From JAOUEA01 sp035249905 (GTDB taxonomy: Bacteria; Actinomycetota; UBA4738; HRBIN12): a stretch of 33,618 nt of DNA. The translations under genes were made by a program, and so were the position numbers. Under the pieces are notes generated by a model, which was not told where the DNA came from, searched no databases, and saw only the letters and a program-made list of their open reading frames with translations. This document shows, piece after piece, positions 15,944 through 23,634 of the stretch. Numbering within the stretch: the first letter of the stretch is position 1; the number at the start of each line of letters is the position of its first letter. The DNA is taken from contig DATFFT010000027.1 of the NCBI GenBank assembly GCA_035249905.1, positions 1 through 33,618 on the forward strand. The letters run 5' to 3'.

Positions 15944-17382
15944 GAGCGCACCCCCACCTGCACGTTGCGGAAACGCGCAGGCGAGGCGCCGTGGCCGACG
16001 CGTCCCACCTGGCCGGGCTGTCCCTTCCCGCAGTTCGGCGTGCCCCACACGACCCAGTCCTCGGCACCGCCGACCGCGTCACACGATCCCCAGAACTCGG
16101 GGGTGATGCCCGTGTAGTTGGGGTTCTTGTAGAGGGTGGTGAGCTTCCCGCCCTCGATCCGCCGAGCCTGCTCGCAGCCGAACTGGAAGTTGATGCGCTT
16201 GTCGTCGATCGACCACGAGGAGTTCGTGGTCATGTAGATGCCGTCATCGGTGTCGCCGATGATCTCCGCGAGGGTCCCCTCGCGCGGCTCGATCGAGATG
16301 TTCGTCATTCGGATCAGCGGCAGGTGGCTCCATCCGTCGGCCCGGCTCGTGGCGTTCGAGGTCTGCCCCACCACGCCGGCGGTCTCGCGGCTCGACAGGA
16401 AGTTCTCGAAGATGCCGTCGACGATGATCGGCACCCGCTGGGCGGGCACGCCTTCGTCGTCGAAGCCGAACGTGCCGAGCCCACCGGGCAACGTGGCGTC
16501 GGCCGTGATAGAGATGAGGTCGCTCGCGTACCGGACGTGTCCGCGATCGCCGGGGGACAGCCACGACGAGCCTGCGAAGGCCTCCTCCATGCCGAGCACG
16601 CGGTCGAGCTCGATCGGATGGCCGATCGACTCGTGGATCTGCAGCTCCATCTGACCGGAATCGAGCACGAGCGTGGTCACGTCGCTGGGGCATTCCGTCG
16701 CGGACAGGAGCGCCACGGCTTCCGTGCCGATGCGTTCGGCCTCCTCGATCAGCCCCAGCGTGCGGATGTGCTCGTACCCCGCGGCCTTCACGTGGCCACG
16801 GAACGAATTGGGGTAGCTGCGGCGCTGCATGTCGCCGTCGCCGACCGCGGTCGCCTCGATGCCCCCGCCGGAGTTCGTGACGACCTGTTCGATCTCGGCG
16901 CCGTCGCTCGAGGCGAACCACGTCGACCGTCGGAAGAAGTCGAGGCCCGCCTCTGCGAACGAGAGCCCGGGGACCTGCTGCATCTGGCGCGAGGCCTCCA
17001 TCAGCAGGGCGACCTTCTCCTCGAGCGGGACCGTGAAGGGGTCCTCCTTCGCGTCCGTGCGCCACGACGCTCTGGCGGGTTCGACCGGCGTGAGGGAGAC
17101 CGGGTCGCCGGGAAGGCGATGAGCGGCCTTCGCGATCTCGACGGCGAGACGGGCCGTGCGGTCGATCTCGGCGTCGTCCAGGCGCGAGGTCGCGGCGAAG
17201 CCCCAGCGTCCATCGACGAGCACCCGGATGCCGACGCCGGTCGACGTCGATCGGTCGATGCCCTCCATCTCCTGGTTCCGGACGGTGAGCGACTCGCTCT
17301 CGTCGGTGCCCGCGCGGGCATCGGCGAGATCGGCACCGGCGGCACGCGCGGCCTCGACCGCCCCCTTCGCGACATCGAGCAC
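15940..17382 (-). CDS. tldD: TldD family metalloprotease
   Basis: A 480-residue protein, the catalytic partner of PmbA/TldE. The zinc motif is HESIGHP (His250, Glu251, His255), the HExxxH form of TldD rather than the common HExxH. A conserved Cys near the C-terminus in TPNCGKGQPGQ is a likely third ligand. SGQMELQ precedes the motif, and SNATSRADGW and NISIEPREGTL follow. The GTG at 17382 was chosen because GGAGGAGG lies 5-6 bases before it and VLDVAKGAVEAARAAGADLADAR is a normal TldD start; longer reads add an Arg-rich tail. It is divergent from the cupin gene across 160 bases. Confidence 0.94.
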   Translation of the reverse strand: MLDVAKGAVEAARAAGADLADARAGTDESESLTVRNQEMEGIDRSTSTGVGIRVLVDGRWGFAATSRLDDAEIDRTARLAVEIAKAAHRLPGDPVSLTPVEPARASWRTDAKEDPFTVPLEEKVALLMEASRQMQQVPGLSFAEAGLDFFRRSTWFASSDGAEIEQVVTNSGGGIEATAVGDGDMQRRSYPNSFRGHVKAAGYEHIRTLGLIEEAERIGTEAVALLSATECPSDVTTLVLDSGQMELQIHESIGHPIELDRVLGMEEAFAGSSWLSPGDRGHVRYASDLISITADATLPGGLGTFGFDDEGVPAQRVPIIVDGIFENFLSSRETAGVVGQTSNATSRADGWSHLPLIRMTNISIEPREGTLAEIIGDTDDGIYMTTNSSWSIDDKRINFQFGCEQARRIEGGKLTTLYKNPNYTGITPEFWGSCDAVGGAEDWVVWGTPNCGKGQPGQVGRVGHGASPARFRNVQVGVRS

Positions 17383-17542
17383 GCGGTCCTCCTCCGTCTC
17401 GGCCCGACCACGTGCGGGCCGGCGGCCCGCACGCCGCGGGGATGGTACCCGGTGCGATCGGATGCCAACCGGTGGCCGACCTGCGCGAGCGGGATGGGAT
17501 GATGCGCCTCCGAAGCCGACGACGCATCGAGGAGGAGCTCTC

Positions 17543-17917
17543 ATGCCGGTCGAACGCGCCGACGAGCACCCGACCTTCGAGCTCGGGGGGAACACGATCA
17601 CGAGCCTGGCGGCACCGAGCCGGGGGGCCGCCGAGGCGGCGCTCTACCGCGTACAGGTGCCGCCCGGTGGCGGACTTCCCGCGCACCGCCACGACCACCT
17701 CGACGTCTTCACGGTGGCCACGGGCGGCGGCACGTTCCACATCGACGACGAGTCGTTCGAGCTGGCGGCCGGGGACTCCGCCGTCGTGCCGATCGGGGCG
17801 GTGCACCACCTGGAAGCCGGCGACGAGGGAGCCACGATCGTGGTCGCGATGCTGGCCGGCACGAAGCTCGTCCGTGCCGACGACGGATCCGAGGTCGTGC
17901 CGCCCTGGGTGAGCTGA
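17543..17917 (+). CDS. Cupin-domain protein
   Basis: A 124-residue single-domain cupin. Cupin motif 1 is GGGLPAHRHDHLDVFTVATGGGTFHI, with metal-binding histidines in HRHDH. Motif 2 is ELAAGDSAVVPIGAVHHLEAGDEG, with a His for the metal. Catalytic role, if any, cannot be told from sequence; single-domain cupins include isomerases, dioxygenases and ligand-binding proteins. GGAGGAG lies about 7 bases before the ATG. It stands alone between the divergent tldD and the YihY gene. Confidence 0.9.
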   Translation: MPVERADEHPTFELGGNTITSLAAPSRGAAEAALYRVQVPPGGGLPAHRHDHLDVFTVATGGGTFHIDDESFELAAGDSAVVPIGAVHHLEAGDEGATIVVAMLAGTKLVRADDGSEVVPPWVS

Positions 17918-17952
17918 CGCCTCTGTTCCTCGAGGGCTCGAAACCGCTCTCG

Positions 17953-17973
17953 GCCGCCGTTTGCTCGGGCGGC
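17953..17973 (+). terminator. Weak hairpin after the cupin gene
   Basis: GCCGCC (17953-17958) can pair with GGCGGC (17968-17973) across a 9-base loop, 36 bases after the cupin stop. There is no clear U-tract, so termination is only suggested by position. The remaining gap to 18021 shows nothing else apart from GAGG before the next start. Confidence 0.25.
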
Positions 17974-18021
17974 GGCACGGGAACCACCGTGCGGGGATCG
18001 CGTCTCCGATCGAGGTGCATG

Positions 18022-19005
18022 ATGAACGTGGACATCGGCCGACCGTTGCGTGTGATCGACCGCTGCCAACGAGCCCACGGCTGGCTCGGGTTCCCGCTCG
18101 CCGTCACGAAGCGATACGGCGACAGCGGTGCTGGGGGTCTCGCCGCGACGATCGCCTACTACGGGTTCTTCTCAGTTTTCCCGCTGCTGATGGTGCTCAC
18201 CTCGGTGGCCGGAATGGTGCTGCGGGACCGGCCGGATCTGCAGGCGAGCCTGCTCGATTCGGCGCTCGCGCAGTTCCCGGTCGTCGGCACCGAGATCCGG
18301 CGCAACGTCGGTTCGATCGACGGCTCCGGGCTCGCGCTCGTGATAGGCCTCGCGCTCGCGGTCTGGGCCGGGCTCGGCGCCGTGCGCTCGGCGCAGGTGG
18401 CGATGGACACGGTCTGGGACGTGCCTCGGAAGGCGCGTCGCGGCACGCCCGCCTCGATCGCGATGGCACTGGTCATGCTCGCCGTACTCGGTGGGTTCGT
18501 CCTGGCCGCCGCCTTCGCCGGGCTCGCCGGGGTAGCGGGAGGGTGGCTCGGTTCGATCGCGGGCCTCGCGGCTGCGGCCGTGCTCAACATCGTCGTGCTC
18601 GCGATCGCCTTCCGCGTGCTCACCGCGGCGGACGTGGGGTGGCGCGACGTGGCTCCCGGTGCCGTCCTGGCCGGGATGGGCTGGACTGTCCTGCTCACGG
18701 TGGGCGGACTGATCGTCGGGAACCGGATCGCCTCGTCGTCCGACGTCTACGGATCGTTCGCCCTGGTGATCGGGTTGCTGGCGTGGATCTACCTGGGCGC
18801 CCAGCTCACACTCGTCGCGGCCGAGCTGAACGTGGTGTGGAAGCACAGATTGTGGCCCCGTTCGCTCCAGGGCGCGCTCACCGAGGCAGACCGGGTCTCG
18901 CTGCGGCGATCGGCGGGACAGGAGGAACGGAAGAACGAACAGGTCGTGAGCGTGCGATTCGAGCAGCAGCCCGACGAGCCGGCCTCGACGGGTCGGAACA
19001 CGTAG
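18022..19005 (+). CDS. YihY/BrkB-family inner-membrane protein
   Basis: A 327-residue integral membrane protein with about six predicted helices. Typical family features are GDSGAGGLAATIAYYGFFSVFPLLMVLTS (helix 1), WDVPRKARRG in a cytoplasmic loop, DVGWRDVAPGAVLAG, and YGSFALVIGLLAWIYLGAQLTLVAAELN in the last helices. A hydrophilic tail of about 55 residues follows. Older names (BrkB, RNase BN) are misleading; the function is not established. ATG 18022 has GAGG 6 bases upstream; an adjacent in-frame ATG at 18019 and one at 17989 are alternatives. Confidence 0.9.
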   Translation: MNVDIGRPLRVIDRCQRAHGWLGFPLAVTKRYGDSGAGGLAATIAYYGFFSVFPLLMVLTSVAGMVLRDRPDLQASLLDSALAQFPVVGTEIRRNVGSIDGSGLALVIGLALAVWAGLGAVRSAQVAMDTVWDVPRKARRGTPASIAMALVMLAVLGGFVLAAAFAGLAGVAGGWLGSIAGLAAAAVLNIVVLAIAFRVLTAADVGWRDVAPGAVLAGMGWTVLLTVGGLIVGNRIASSSDVYGSFALVIGLLAWIYLGAQLTLVAAELNVVWKHRLWPRSLQGALTEADRVSLRRSAGQEERKNEQVVSVRFEQQPDEPASTGRNT

Positions 19006-19051
19006 GAACACGATCCGATGTTCCGAGCTCCGTCGGCGACCAGGCTCTCGG

Positions 19052-19501
19052 TCATTCCTCCAACACACGCTCGAGCACCCCAACGCCGCGGGCGAGCCGG
19101 GCGAGCTCGCGCGCGGGGAGGTTCCCCAGCATGGACCCGAAGGACTCGAGGCGGCGCCTCCGGCCTTCGATCAGCGCCGCCCGGCCGCGATCGGTCGCCT
19201 CGACCCTGACGGCTCGGGCGTCGTCGGGGTCGGGGGAGCGGGTGACGTACCCGTCGCGTTGCAGGCCGTCGACCAGGCGCGTCATCGTGGGAGGTTCGAC
19301 CTGTTCGAGAGCTGCGAGCTCGCCGACGCGTTTCGGGCCGGCGAAGACGAGCACCGAAAGCACGGAGAGGCGCGGGGCGGAGATGCCCAGCGCCTCGTCC
19401 TCCACGCGCAGGCGGCGCAACAGGTGGATCGCGGCGGAGTGCAGCCGGTCGGCCACCGCGTCCACGTCTCGCGCTGGGGAAGTCCGCCTGGGCGTGGTCA
19501 C
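19052..19501 (-). CDS. MarR-family transcriptional regulator
   Basis: A 149-residue winged-helix regulator. Helical dimerisation segments at both ends flank the DNA-binding core, which includes ISAPRLSVLSVLVFAG, VGELAALEQVEPPTMTRLVDGLQRDG (recognition region about 64-89), YVTRSPDPDDARAVRVEATDRGRAAL (wing). The GTG at 19501 was chosen; the frame continues upstream without a better start, and a nearby ATG at 19518 is out of frame. It faces the ankyrin gene across a short AT-rich gap holding a 23 bp dyad, so autoregulation and control of the neighbour are likely. Ligand unknown. Confidence 0.92.
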   Translation of the reverse strand: MTTPRRTSPARDVDAVADRLHSAAIHLLRRLRVEDEALGISAPRLSVLSVLVFAGPKRVGELAALEQVEPPTMTRLVDGLQRDGYVTRSPDPDDARAVRVEATDRGRAALIEGRRRRLESFGSMLGNLPARELARLARGVGVLERVLEE

Positions 19502-19517
19502 CGTGCGTACGGTGTCA

Positions 19518-19540
19518 TATTTAGTTAGGCTATGCAAATA
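19518..19540. promoter_or_regulatory. 23 bp dyad, likely MarR operator
   Basis: The sequence reads TATTT-N3-TAG-G-CTA-N3-AAATA, an inverted repeat with 8 matched positions per arm around a single central base. It is conspicuously AT-rich in very GC-rich DNA. It lies 16 bases upstream of the marR start and 19 bases before the ankyrin ATG. Length, symmetry and position are those of a MarR dimer site. Confidence 0.7.
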
Positions 19541-19559
19541 CAACCTCGGGAGGCGACCG

Positions 19560-19996
19560 ATGGCAAGCACATCGGAGGAGTTGTTCGCGCCGATGACGAC
19601 GGCGACGTGGCGCGGGTGGCGGCCCTGCTCGGGGGCGATCCGTCGCTGGCGACGGCGCGTGACCCTCAGGGCGTGTCGGCCCTGATGCGGGCGCGTTACC
19701 GGCTCGACCGAGGCTTGGTCGAGGCGGTACGGTCCCGGGTCGCCGAGACGGACCTCTTCGAGGCCGCGTCGGCGGGCGACGTCGACCGGCTCGCGGAGCT
19801 GCTGGCGGCAGATCCCGGGTCGGTCGACATGCGCAGCCCCGACGGCTTCACGGCGCACTTCGCCGCGTTCTTCGGCCGCGACCAGGCGGCGCGGCTGCTC
19901 GTGAGCCGCGCGGCCGACGTCCTTGCGCTGCACGCTGCCGCGAGGAACGGAGACGCGGCCACGGCCGCGGCGATCATCGAGGCGCTCGGTCGATGA
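19560..19996 (+). pseudogene. Ankyrin-repeat gene, broken by a frameshift and shortened
   Basis: GGGAGG 6 bases before ATG 19560 starts MASTSEELFAP in one frame, which would end at 19685 after unrelated residues. The rest of the ankyrin protein is in another frame from about 19590: DDDGDVARVAALLGGDPSLATARDPQGVSALM (split here at DPSLA), FEAASAGDVDRLAELLAADPG, and SPDGFTAHFAAFFGRDQAARLLVS. Joining them needs a -1 shift, as if one base were lost near 19587-19592. The repeat FTAHFAAFF lacks the Leu of the usual T-A-L-H. SRAADVLALHAAARNGDAATA looks like two repeats fused by an internal deletion, and the protein stops early at IIEALGR. The other-frame ATG at 19532 lies inside the operator with no ribosome site. 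A sequencing error could explain the frameshift but not the other losses. Confidence 0.7.
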
Positions 19997-20002
19997 GCCC
20001 GG

Positions 20003-21088
20003 TCACCGGCGGGGATAGTCCCCGAACTCGTACGTCTGGGCCTGGGAGTCGCACGGGTTGCCCCGGCCGAACGTGATGCGCCCGTCGGTGACGTCGGCCA
20101 CGCACCAGAACACGGTCTTCGAGCCGTCGGCGACCGGCGCGGGGTGACGGCAGATCGAGTCGGGAGCGCCCTCGTGGTCGCTGATGATCGACCGCATGAC
20201 GAGGGGTGTCACCGTTCCCGGTGACTGCTGTGCGATCAGTGCCCGGGCCCGCTCGTACCGCACGGCCGAACGTCGCGCATACCCGGGGTCGCCCTCGAAC
20301 GGCAGCATCCGGTCGCAGACGTAGTGGTTCGTGTGAGCCAGGTGCCCGTCGTGATCGAGGCCCGTCACCTCGGCGTCCGTGGCGCTTCCCTCGACGTTCG
20401 CGACCCCTCCATCGCTGCTCGACAGCACGTTGTTGTAGCTCGATGCCCGATCGGGGCGGAGCGACATCCCGACCATCTCGCCGAGGGTTCGCGCACGCAT
20501 CATCTCGAGCACCTGGTGGGAGCGCGAGATGCCCACGCGCTCGTCGTTCGGCGACAGCTCGTTGCCGGTCAGCGAGAGGCCGGCCGAGTTCCACCCCACC
20601 GAGAGCCAGGGCACTCCGCCGAGCTGGAAGATCGTGGGATCGTCACCGACGCGCTGCTCGATGCCGACGATCCGGTCCTCGAGCGACGGGCGCAGGTCGT
20701 TCGTGTGGCCGATGAGCAGATGCCCGTCGGCGGTCGCGCCGAGCCCGGCGACGACGTCGCTGCAGCGCCCGGAGCCATGCGGCGCGTGCGGCTCGTACCA
20801 GATCTCCTCGATCGAGGCGGCGAACAGATCGATCGGATCGACGCCGGCGGCCTCGGCGAGGCCGTCGAGCTCCTCGATCAGCCACGGCAGGCGCGGCTCG
20901 GTCAGCCCGCGGTACTCGGCGGCGAGGGCCCGTTGCCGCTCGACCGTGCGGCCCGCCGGGAGGTCGTCGTAGATCGTCGAGAGGTCGTCGCGGATCCGGT
21001 CGCGCGCGATCTCGCCCAGCTGCCGCCCGACCTCGCCGTGGTCTCGGCCGGCGACCCGGATGATCTCGATGGGCGGCGGAGGGGTCAT
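20003..21088 (-). CDS. C45-type autoprocessing peptidase/acyltransferase family protein
   Basis: A 361-residue protein of the Ntn-hydrolase class related to acyl-CoA:6-aminopenicillanate acyltransferase (peptidase C45). These proteins cut themselves before a Cys that becomes the N-terminal nucleophile. Here GSGRCSDVVAG places the probable nucleophile at Cys109. Further family-like segments are LLIGHTNDL, VPWLSVGWNSAGLSLTGNEL, SSYNNVLSSSDGGVANVEGSAT, LAHTNHYVCDRM and the final GRGNPCDSQAQTYEF. The N-terminal 108 residues would be the small chain. The substrate is unknown; amide bonds of acylated amino acids or peptides are usual. No signal peptide is seen. It ends 6 bases from the convergent ankyrin remnant. 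Confidence 0.85.
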   Translation of the reverse strand: MTPPPPIEIIRVAGRDHGEVGRQLGEIARDRIRDDLSTIYDDLPAGRTVERQRALAAEYRGLTEPRLPWLIEELDGLAEAAGVDPIDLFAASIEEIWYEPHAPHGSGRCSDVVAGLGATADGHLLIGHTNDLRPSLEDRIVGIEQRVGDDPTIFQLGGVPWLSVGWNSAGLSLTGNELSPNDERVGISRSHQVLEMMRARTLGEMVGMSLRPDRASSYNNVLSSSDGGVANVEGSATDAEVTGLDHDGHLAHTNHYVCDRMLPFEGDPGYARRSAVRYERARALIAQQSPGTVTPLVMRSIISDHEGAPDSICRHPAPVADGSKTVFWCVADVTDGRITFGRGNPCDSQAQTYEFGDYPRR

Positions 21089-21097
21089 GGGGAAGGT

Positions 21098-22324
21098 TTA
21101 CCAGGTGAATGCATCGATGGAACCGTCCCCGGCTCCGGCGATCGTGGCCTGGGGAGCCTCCACGGCGGGGGCGAGGGCGCGGGAGCCGAGCTCGCGAACC
21201 AGCACCCGGTCACAGTCCTCGTCGACACGGCAATCGAGCTGCACCCTGGCCACCACGCCGCCGATCGAGCCGACGACCGCCCGATCGCCGTCGATCGCCG
21301 GGGCGTGCAGGGCGGTCGACGTCACCGGGAAGCGGTCGATCGGCCCACACCGGGTGCCTTCCCGCTCGCACGTCGAACGGAAGACCCACAGCGTCCCTTC
21401 GTCGTCACCCACGAGCACACGGTCGCCGTCGACGGTCGGCGGGCCGATCGCGCCGGTGGCGAGGGGCGCTCCGTTCCTGAACGGCCCTCGCCAGGCCGGC
21501 CGGCACACCCCGGTGCACGAGAGCTCGAACGCCATCAGCTGCCCGCGCGCCACCGTGTATGCGAGACCCTCGCCGATCGCGACCGCGGTCGCCGGCCCGT
21601 CGGTTCGTCCGGTCCAGATCGGCTCACAGTCCTCGGCACAGACCGCGGGGTAGGCCGATATGCCGCCGCGCGGGGACGACGAGGCGACGAGCACGAGTCC
21701 GCCGCCGAGCGCGGGTGGCCCCGGAGCCGGCCGCCCGGGCACGTCGGCGATCCACGCGGGCGGGCACGAGGCGTCCTCGCTCGCGCACGCGGTCGGGAAC
21801 GCGTAAAGCTCGTCCGAGGTCGCGTACACGAGGTCGAACGTGGCCGCCGGCTGCGACACCCGGCCCGAACCGGCGACCCCGACCCAATCCGGGGGGCATC
21901 CGTCCCCGTCACAGCTCGCCGGGAACGCGTAGAGCTGACCCTCCGAGGATCCGACGTAGACGCGTCCGTCGCGAACGGTGGGGACCGAGAGGGGCCCGTC
22001 GGGCACGATCCCGCGCCATCGCGATGCGCATCCGTCGACCGTGACGACGCACGTGAGTGGGAACGTCGTGAGCTGGTCGCTCGCGACGTAGAGATCCTCG
22101 CCGTCGACCGCGAGGCCGGTGATCGGGGTGTCGAGCGACGCCGTCCACGTGGGCGAGGGGGTCCCGCTCGGAGCGAGCGGCGGGGGAAGGTCGTCGGCGG
22201 TGCGCAGCATGCGGATCGTGGCGCCGGTCACCAGCAGGCCCGCCGCGAGCGCGAGCAGGACGACGCCGGTTCGACGGACGGCATGACGATGCCGGTCGAG
22301 CAGGGCGTGCAGGTGGCCGAACAC
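21098..22324 (-). CDS. Membrane-anchored beta-propeller with Cys-paired repeats
   Basis: A 408-residue protein with a short cytoplasmic N-terminus, one membrane helix (about 19-38), a Pro/Ser linker, and a PQQ-like/BamB-like propeller outside the membrane. About seven repeats of roughly 45 residues are visible. Each has a strand like VYVGSSEGQLYAFP followed by a two-cysteine hairpin: C-x5-6-C, C-x4-C, C-x6-C, C-x3-C, C-x3-C, C-x6-C and C-x5-C, most followed by P-x-W. The final GSIDAFTW is probably a closing strand. Regular Cys pairing suggests one disulfide per blade outside the cell. The start is a GTG at 22324. Ligand and partner are unknown. It lies between the C45 and PAP2 genes, all leftward with short gaps. 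Confidence 0.82.
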   Translation of the reverse strand: MFGHLHALLDRHRHAVRRTGVVLLALAAGLLVTGATIRMLRTADDLPPPLAPSGTPSPTWTASLDTPITGLAVDGEDLYVASDQLTTFPLTCVVTVDGCASRWRGIVPDGPLSVPTVRDGRVYVGSSEGQLYAFPASCDGDGCPPDWVGVAGSGRVSQPAATFDLVYATSDELYAFPTACASEDASCPPAWIADVPGRPAPGPPALGGGLVLVASSSPRGGISAYPAVCAEDCEPIWTGRTDGPATAVAIGEGLAYTVARGQLMAFELSCTGVCRPAWRGPFRNGAPLATGAIGPPTVDGDRVLVGDDEGTLWVFRSTCEREGTRCGPIDRFPVTSTALHAPAIDGDRAVVGSIGGVVARVQLDCRVDEDCDRVLVRELGSRALAPAVEAPQATIAGAGDGSIDAFTW

Positions 22325-22348
22325 GGGCTCATCGTGGCGCAGCCGGGC

Positions 22349-23038
22349 TCAGCTGTCTCGCGCCGCTCGATCGTCGCGGGCTCGCTGCACGGCCGAGGCG
22401 ACGGCGAGGGCGGAGCCGGCCCCGATCAGCGAGCCGGCGACCACGTCGGAGAACCAGTGGTGGTCGACGACGATGCGCGAGACCGCCATCACCACGATCC
22501 ACGCGACGGCCGCGGTGTACGCGATGCGCCGGGGCCTCCAGGGGCTCGTGGCGACGAGGACGAGGCTGACCGCGACCTGAGCCGCGGTCTTCGCATGCGC
22601 GCTTGGGAACGACGTGAACGGGTCGTCCGGGCCGGTCGCGGTCGGGCGTTCCCTGCCGATCCCCGGCTTCAGGATGGCGGTCAGCACGTCCGCCACGGCC
22701 CATCCCAGCAGCCAGGCGGCGAGGTCCCACCGTCGCCGTCGCCAGAGCAGCCAGATCGCGACCGCGATGCGCACCGGCACCATCACGACTCCCGCACCGA
22801 TCGTCTCGAGCACCTCGCCCGCTCGTTCGACGAACGAGGGCCAGCCGAGGGCCGCCCGTCGCCACGCGTCGTCGATCCCCTGAAGGAACGGCGGCGCGAC
22901 CGCGTCGACGGCGACCACCGCGGTGAGCAACCCGGCGACGGCGAGCATCGCCAGCCCCGCGATCGCGGCGCGATGGGACGAGCGAACGAGGTCGCCGTCG
23001 CGACGCTCACGGAGGGGACCGTTCGGGGGGGCGCGCAT
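22349..23038 (-). CDS. PAP2-family membrane phosphatase
   Basis: A 229-residue membrane protein with about five or six helices and a complete PAP2 active site. Motif 1 is K124-x6-RP (KPGIGRERP), motif 2 is PSAH (145-148, acid/base His148), and motif 3 is SR-x5-H-x3-D (Ser187, Arg188, nucleophile His194, Asp198). By family it dephosphorylates a lipid phosphate such as phosphatidate, phosphatidylglycerophosphate or undecaprenyl diphosphate on the outer face of the membrane. The precise substrate cannot be told. It starts 24 bases before the propeller gene in the same direction. Confidence 0.92.
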   Translation of the reverse strand: MRAPPNGPLRERRDGDLVRSSHRAAIAGLAMLAVAGLLTAVVAVDAVAPPFLQGIDDAWRRAALGWPSFVERAGEVLETIGAGVVMVPVRIAVAIWLLWRRRRWDLAAWLLGWAVADVLTAILKPGIGRERPTATGPDDPFTSFPSAHAKTAAQVAVSLVLVATSPWRPRRIAYTAAVAWIVVMAVSRIVVDHHWFSDVVAGSLIGAGSALAVASAVQRARDDRAARDS

Positions 23039-23107
23039 CGCGCGACGATACTTCAGCAGCGGCCGTGACCTGCGGTTCGTGTGCGGTTGGCCGCCGACGT
23101 GAAGAAC

Positions 23108-23142
23108 GACGACCCCCGGCCCTCGCGGGGCCGGGGGTCGTC
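23108..23142 (-). terminator. Perfect 15 bp hairpin after the SRPBCC gene
   Basis: Arms 23108-23122 and 23128-23142 are exact reverse complements (GACGACCCCCGGCCC and its partner) around a 5-base loop TCGCG. It lies 20 bases after the stop of the leftward SRPBCC gene and before the PAP2 gene. The minus-strand 3' flank is GTTCTTC, a poor but U-containing tail. It is probably a transcription terminator for the SRPBCC transcript. Confidence 0.75.
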
Positions 23143-23162
23143 AGCGCGTCGCTGCGAAGGTC

Positions 23163-23609
23163 TCAGACCTCGCCGCGCCATGCTCCAGATTCGATCCCCC
23201 TCTGCTCGATCAACTCCTTGAAGCGCCCGAGGTCTCGGGAGACCTGGCGATCGTCGAGACCCACCGTCGCACCGACGTTCTCCAGCACGCCCTCGGGCTG
23301 CCAATCCATCTGGACGGTCACTCGGGTCTCGTCGTCGTTGAGCCGGTGGAAGGTCACCACTCCCGCGTTCCCCTTGCCGCCTCGTGCCGCCCATGCGACA
23401 CGCTCATCGGGCCGCTGCTCGGTGATCTCCGCCTCCCACTCCTCGCGCTTGCCGGCGATCTCGGCCACCCAGCGGAGGTGCGTGTCATCGAGCTGCTGGA
23501 CCTGCTCCACCCCCTCCATGAAGCGAGGGAACTCTTCGAACTGCGTCCACTGGTTGTACGCGGTCGTTACCGGAACGTGCACATCGATCGACTCGGTCAT
23601 CTGGCTCAC
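23163..23609 (-). CDS. SRPBCC/polyketide-cyclase-like protein
   Basis: A 148-residue single-domain START-like protein. It opens SQMTESIDVHVPVTTAYNQWTQFEEFPRFM, the usual beginning of the cyclase/dehydrase SRPBCC fold, and ends in the long closing helix DDRQVSRDLGRFKELIEQRG. The fold makes a hydrophobic pocket, but the ligand is not evident and many such proteins are uncharacterised. It is flanked upstream by the DUF378 gene in the same direction and downstream by a strong hairpin. Confidence 0.88.
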   Translation of the reverse strand: MSQMTESIDVHVPVTTAYNQWTQFEEFPRFMEGVEQVQQLDDTHLRWVAEIAGKREEWEAEITEQRPDERVAWAARGGKGNAGVVTFHRLNDDETRVTVQMDWQPEGVLENVGATVGLDDRQVSRDLGRFKELIEQRGIESGAWRGEV

Positions 23610-23634
23610 GGTTCTACTCCCTCGTTCGCGTTCA

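Noticed and set aside
17953..17976. GCC/GGC-rich hairpin as a strong terminator
   Set aside because: The arms are short and GC-rich with no U-tract; kept only as a weak site.
19532..19996. Intact ankyrin gene starting at ATG 19532
   Set aside because: This ATG is inside the MarR dyad and has no ribosome site, while ATG 19560 in another frame has an ideal one and a typical N-terminus; a broken gene explains both.
20324..23068. Open rightward frame of 914 codons
   Set aside because: It lies antisense to the C45, propeller and PAP2 genes, all with intact motifs, and its translation shows no domain.
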